Source of the DNA: Alishewanella jeotgali KCTC 22429
GTDB taxonomy: Bacteria > Pseudomonadota > Gammaproteobacteria > Enterobacterales > Alteromonadaceae
Reading direction: 5' to 3'
Assembly (NCBI RefSeq): GCF_000245735.1
Contig: NZ_AHTH01000011.1
Coordinates: 1 to 62,880, forward strand
DNA length: 62,880 nt
Shown here: positions 60,235-62,880 of the stretch, piece by piece
Layout of the letters: each line of letters starts with the position of its first letter
How positions within the stretch are numbered: the stretch's first letter is position 1
Program-made: the position numbers and the translations under genes
Notes under the pieces: model-generated
Database searches by the model: none
Told to the model about the DNA's origin: nothing
Seen by the model: the letters and a program-made list of their open reading frames with translations, nothing else

Positions 60235-61479
60235 TCAGGCATCAAAGTAGGCTGCCGGCATCGGGATCCTGGCCACCCCGGAGCGAACTGCCGCTTCCGC
60301 TACCGCACGGGCAACCCGCGGTAATAACCGGGGATCCATCGGCTTCGGAATAATGTAGCCTTTACCAAACTCCAGACTACTAACTTTAGCCGCCAATAGC
60401 ACTTCCTGAGGTACCGGCTCCTTGGCAATAGCCCGGATCGCCTGCACGGCTGCCAGCTTCATCTCATCATTAATCACACTGGCGCGCACATCCAATGCAC
60501 CACGGAAAATAAAGGGGAAGCACAGCACATTATTCACCTGATTCGGATAATCCGAGCGCCCGGTAGCCATAATCAAATCACCACGTTCGGCGTGCGCCAG
60601 TTCAGGTTTAATCTCTGGATCCGGGTTGGAACAGGCAAAGATCACCGGCTTATCCGCCATCAGGCTTAATGCTGCCGGCGGCAGGACATCGGGGCCAGAA
60701 ACACCAACGAAGACGTCAGCACCCTGCAGCGCATCCTCCAGGGTCCTTTTATCGGTATTGTTCGCGAACAGTTGCTTGTACTGGTTCAGATCTTCACGCC
60801 GGGTATGGATCACCCCCTTGGTATCAAGCATATAGATATGCTCACGCATGGCGCCGCACTTTATCAGCAGCTCCATACAGGCAATGGCAGCAGCGCCGGC
60901 GCCCATACAAACAATAATGGCTTTGCGGATATCTTTGCCCTGGATTTCCAACGCGTTTAACAGGCCGGCAGCAGTGACAATAGCAGTACCGTGCTGGTCA
61001 TCATGGAATACCGGGATATTACAACGCTTAATCAGTTCCTGCTCAATCTCAAAGCACTCCGGCGCCTTGATATCCTCGAGATTAATACCACCAAAGGTGT
61101 CAGCAATATTGGCGACCGTGGTAATAAATTCTTCAGTAGTGCGGTGCGATACTTCAATATCAATTGAATCCAGGCCGGCAAAACGTTTGAATAGTAGCGC
61201 CTTACCTTCCATTACCGGTTTTGACGCCAGATGGCCCAGGTTACCTAACCCCAGGATCGCCGTACCGTTAGAGATCACGGCGACCATATTGCCTTTGGCG
61301 GTGTATTTGTAAATGTTGTCCGGATCAGCGGCAATTTCACGCACCGGTTCAGCCACACCGGGGCTGTAAGCCAGTGCCAGATCGGTAACGGTTTCGGCAG
61401 CTTTACTGATTTCGATACTGATTTTCCCTGGGCGAGGTTCTGCGTGATAACGCAGCGCTTGTTCTCTGAAATCTGACAT
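60235..61479 (-). CDS. Malic enzyme, short form
   Basis: A 414-residue oxidative decarboxylase that makes pyruvate from malate. SYSPGVAEP-like LAYSPGVAEP, metal-site FHDDQHGTAIV and nucleotide-binding CMGAGAAAIACMELL are present. It lacks the C-terminal phosphotransacetylase-like domain (about 330 residues) of the long MaeB form, so it is a short malic enzyme. NAD or NADP use cannot be read reliably. Start ATG 61479. Confidence 0.93.
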   Translation of the reverse strand: MSDFREQALRYHAEPRPGKISIEISKAAETVTDLALAYSPGVAEPVREIAADPDNIYKYTAKGNMVAVISNGTAILGLGNLGHLASKPVMEGKALLFKRFAGLDSIDIEVSHRTTEEFITTVANIADTFGGINLEDIKAPECFEIEQELIKRCNIPVFHDDQHGTAIVTAAGLLNALEIQGKDIRKAIIVCMGAGAAAIACMELLIKCGAMREHIYMLDTKGVIHTRREDLNQYKQLFANNTDKRTLEDALQGADVFVGVSGPDVLPPAALSLMADKPVIFACSNPDPEIKPELAHAERGDLIMATGRSDYPNQVNNVLCFPFIFRGALDVRASVINDEMKLAAVQAIRAIAKEPVPQEVLLAAKVSSLEFGKGYIIPKPMDPRLLPRVARAVAEAAVRSGVARIPMPAAYFDA

Positions 61480-61925
61480 TCCAATTTTTTCCTGAGTAAG
61501 TGTAGGTACAGACTACGGCACTAATTTATAGGTTTTTTGTTATACAGCGGGCCGGTGGTCGGCTCATTCTAATGAGCTCTGATCTGGAAAAACACTGAAA
61601 TCGTGCTGGACGTACCAGAGTAAGGCAGTTACGTCATTACGACTTTGGTATAATTCGTAACCAGTTATAACAAGAAAATGCTCAGCCGCCAAGAGTTCTG
61701 GACATCCAATTATCATCACTTTTCTCTGCTTTTACGACAAAAAAGCAGGGGTAAGCGGCAAATTCACCTTATGTTCAGTCGCTTTTTAGCGTCGATTTGT
61801 CCAGATGCGTAGTTACAATATGTTAACCGAAATACTTATTTACAATCTGTCACTGACCAAAGCTTGACCCTCGGCCGTAAGTAGCTAAAATCAACACCAT
61901 TAACTCTTTATTAACCAGAGGTGAT
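61480..61925. other. 446-nt intergenic region
   Basis: Two divergent genes border it: maeB on the left, the Sel1 gene on the right. It contains an extended -10 (TGGTATAAT, 61646-61654), and a 44-codon open frame at 61678-61812 with no good ribosome-binding site. An imperfect stem pairs CTGCTTTT with AAAAAGCAG near 61727-61749, and the Sel1 promoter lies at 61864-61891. I see no RNA gene or conserved protein. Confidence 0.6.
61864..61891 (+). promoter_or_regulatory. Probable promoter of the Sel1-repeat gene
   Basis: TTGACC (61864-61869) and TAAAAT (61886-61891) are separated by 16 nt and lie 35 nt before the start codon. Confidence 0.6.
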
Positions 61926-62828
61926 ATGAAAACGCTACTTTTAGCCGCACTGCTGTGCAGCACGGCGTCCCTGGCCTGGTATTCAAACGCCAGCTATGCC
62001 AGCACTGTCGATAGCGATAGGGTTTGCACCGAAACCGATTGCAGCAAAGAGCTGCGCCGTTTAATCAGATTGGCGCGAAGCGGCAGCGGTGATGCAGCTG
62101 CGCTGGTGGCAATGGCTTATGCCACCGGCGATGGTCTGGAGCAAAGTAACGAGCAAGCCATTCGTTATTTACGGATGGGCGTGCGGCAGCGCAACGCTAT
62201 GGCAGTCTTTTTGATGTCCGACTGGCTTAGAAACGGTTTTATGCTGGAACAAGACCTAGCCGAATCGCAACGCTTGCTTGATCAGGCGGTCAATTTAAAA
62301 TATGCGCCGGCACAATATGCCAAAGCGGTGCAACTGCTACAAGCAGAACAGGAAGCACAGTTACCAGAGGCTATCCGCTTGCTGGAATTGGCCACAGAGC
62401 AGCGACTGGCCAGTGCCATGTTGTTGTCAGCACAGTTAAAACAATATGGTGCCGGCGTCGAGCAGGATCTGCCGGGTGCCGCCGAGCTGTACCGGAAGTT
62501 AGTATTGGCTGGACAGGTATCCGCCCGTCCTTACTTACAGGAAGTGACAGCCCTACTCGCGGCGGACCAGCAACATCAGACGTTGGTCGAGGAGTTACGG
62601 CAAGTCGAAAATATGGAAGTGATCCGGGTTACCGGTCAGGCGTTACAGGCCAATAATATGCTGGAAGGCATTGTTAAAAGGCTGTCTGCCTCGGGGCTTT
62701 ATGATAACCGCTCGATTGGAAGCCGGATCCGTGGCGTTAGCTGTGAGCAAAGTGGCAGCAACTGCGGTGTGATCCGCCCGGATAGCAGCTCTGGTTCAAT
62801 TTCTGAAGCCCTGGCGGGTGGCAAGTAA
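61926..62828 (+). CDS. Exported Sel1-repeat protein
   Basis: A 300-residue protein with a signal peptide (LLLAALLCSTASLA, likely cleavage by residue 26) and Sel1-like repeats from about 45-200: GDAAALVAMAYATGDGLEQS, LMSDWLRNGFMLEQDLAES, and LLSAQLKQYGAGVEQDLPGAAELY. A Gly/Ser-rich C-terminus contains Cys274 and Cys280. Sel1 proteins usually act as protein-binding scaffolds. AGAGGTGAT upstream of ATG 61926. The function is unknown and the neighbour downstream is outside the window. Confidence 0.8.
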   Translation: MKTLLLAALLCSTASLAWYSNASYASTVDSDRVCTETDCSKELRRLIRLARSGSGDAAALVAMAYATGDGLEQSNEQAIRYLRMGVRQRNAMAVFLMSDWLRNGFMLEQDLAESQRLLDQAVNLKYAPAQYAKAVQLLQAEQEAQLPEAIRLLELATEQRLASAMLLSAQLKQYGAGVEQDLPGAAELYRKLVLAGQVSARPYLQEVTALLAADQQHQTLVEELRQVENMEVIRVTGQALQANNMLEGIVKRLSASGLYDNRSIGSRIRGVSCEQSGSNCGVIRPDSSSGSISEALAGGK

Positions 62829-62880
62829 AAACAAGTAACAAAGAGTGCGCCCTTGGTCTGCAACAACAGATCGCAGAGAT

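Overview
The window is an almost fully coding stretch of a gammaproteobacterial chromosome. Gene order and protein content point to Alteromonadales or a close relative; I would guess the Rheinheimera / Alishewanella / Arsukibacterium group, but that rests on recalled similarity and was not tested. The DNA has moderately high GC. I see no tRNA or rRNA gene, insertion sequence, prophage, integrase or CRISPR array. Most of the window is conserved housekeeping, and the unusual features are local departures from it.

Region 1 (1-19.8 kb, minus strand). Reading in the direction of transcription: trmJ, cysE, iscR-iscS-iscU-iscA-hscB-hscA-fdx (Fe-S cluster assembly, with no iscX), ndk, rlmN, a pilF/pilW gene enlarged by two LysM domains, rodZ, ispG, hisS, yfgM, bamB, der, and a lysine/arginine decarboxylase. 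A broken DUF2157-like gene lies at the left edge. The isc operon starts from a clear promoter carrying two directly adjacent type 1 IscR boxes.

Region 2 (19.9-26.8 kb, mixed strands). An exported class I methyltransferase-like protein, purD, a lipoprotein ExeM/NucH-type nuclease, a MAPEG membrane protein, a prkB-type phosphoribulokinase, speD and an OsmC-like protein.

Region 3 (26.9-35.7 kb, minus strand). Transcribed trpS, a DUF6671 protein, a Sua5-type threonylcarbamoyl-AMP synthase, pabA, astC/argD, astA, astD and a probable DUF3802 protein, with rpe upstream of trpS. The arginine succinyltransferase genes astB and astE are not present.

Region 4 (35.9-48.7 kb). A plus-strand island holds a TorF-like porin whose signal peptide is separated from its barrel by a frameshift, a small membrane protein and a DUF2970 protein. 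It interrupts the familiar minus-strand cluster pilM-pilN-pilO-pilP-pilQ-aroK-aroB-damX-dam-rpe-trpS. The PBP1A gene (mrcA) diverges from pilM.

Region 5 (48.8-62.9 kb). The arginine operon argC-argB-argF-argG-argH is preceded by a plausible tandem ArgR operator. It is followed by a large periplasmic-propeller diguanylate cyclase, a metB / stand-alone homoserine dehydrogenase pair divergent from metJ with Met boxes between, a short malic enzyme and an exported Sel1-repeat protein. ArgH lacks the ArgA extension seen in many marine relatives. The homoserine dehydrogenase resembles only the C-terminal half of MetL.

I did not find a convincing undescribed multi-gene system. The best leads are the PilF-LysM fusion with its 48-bp repeats, the frameshifted porin island, the MetL half-protein and the exported methyltransferase.
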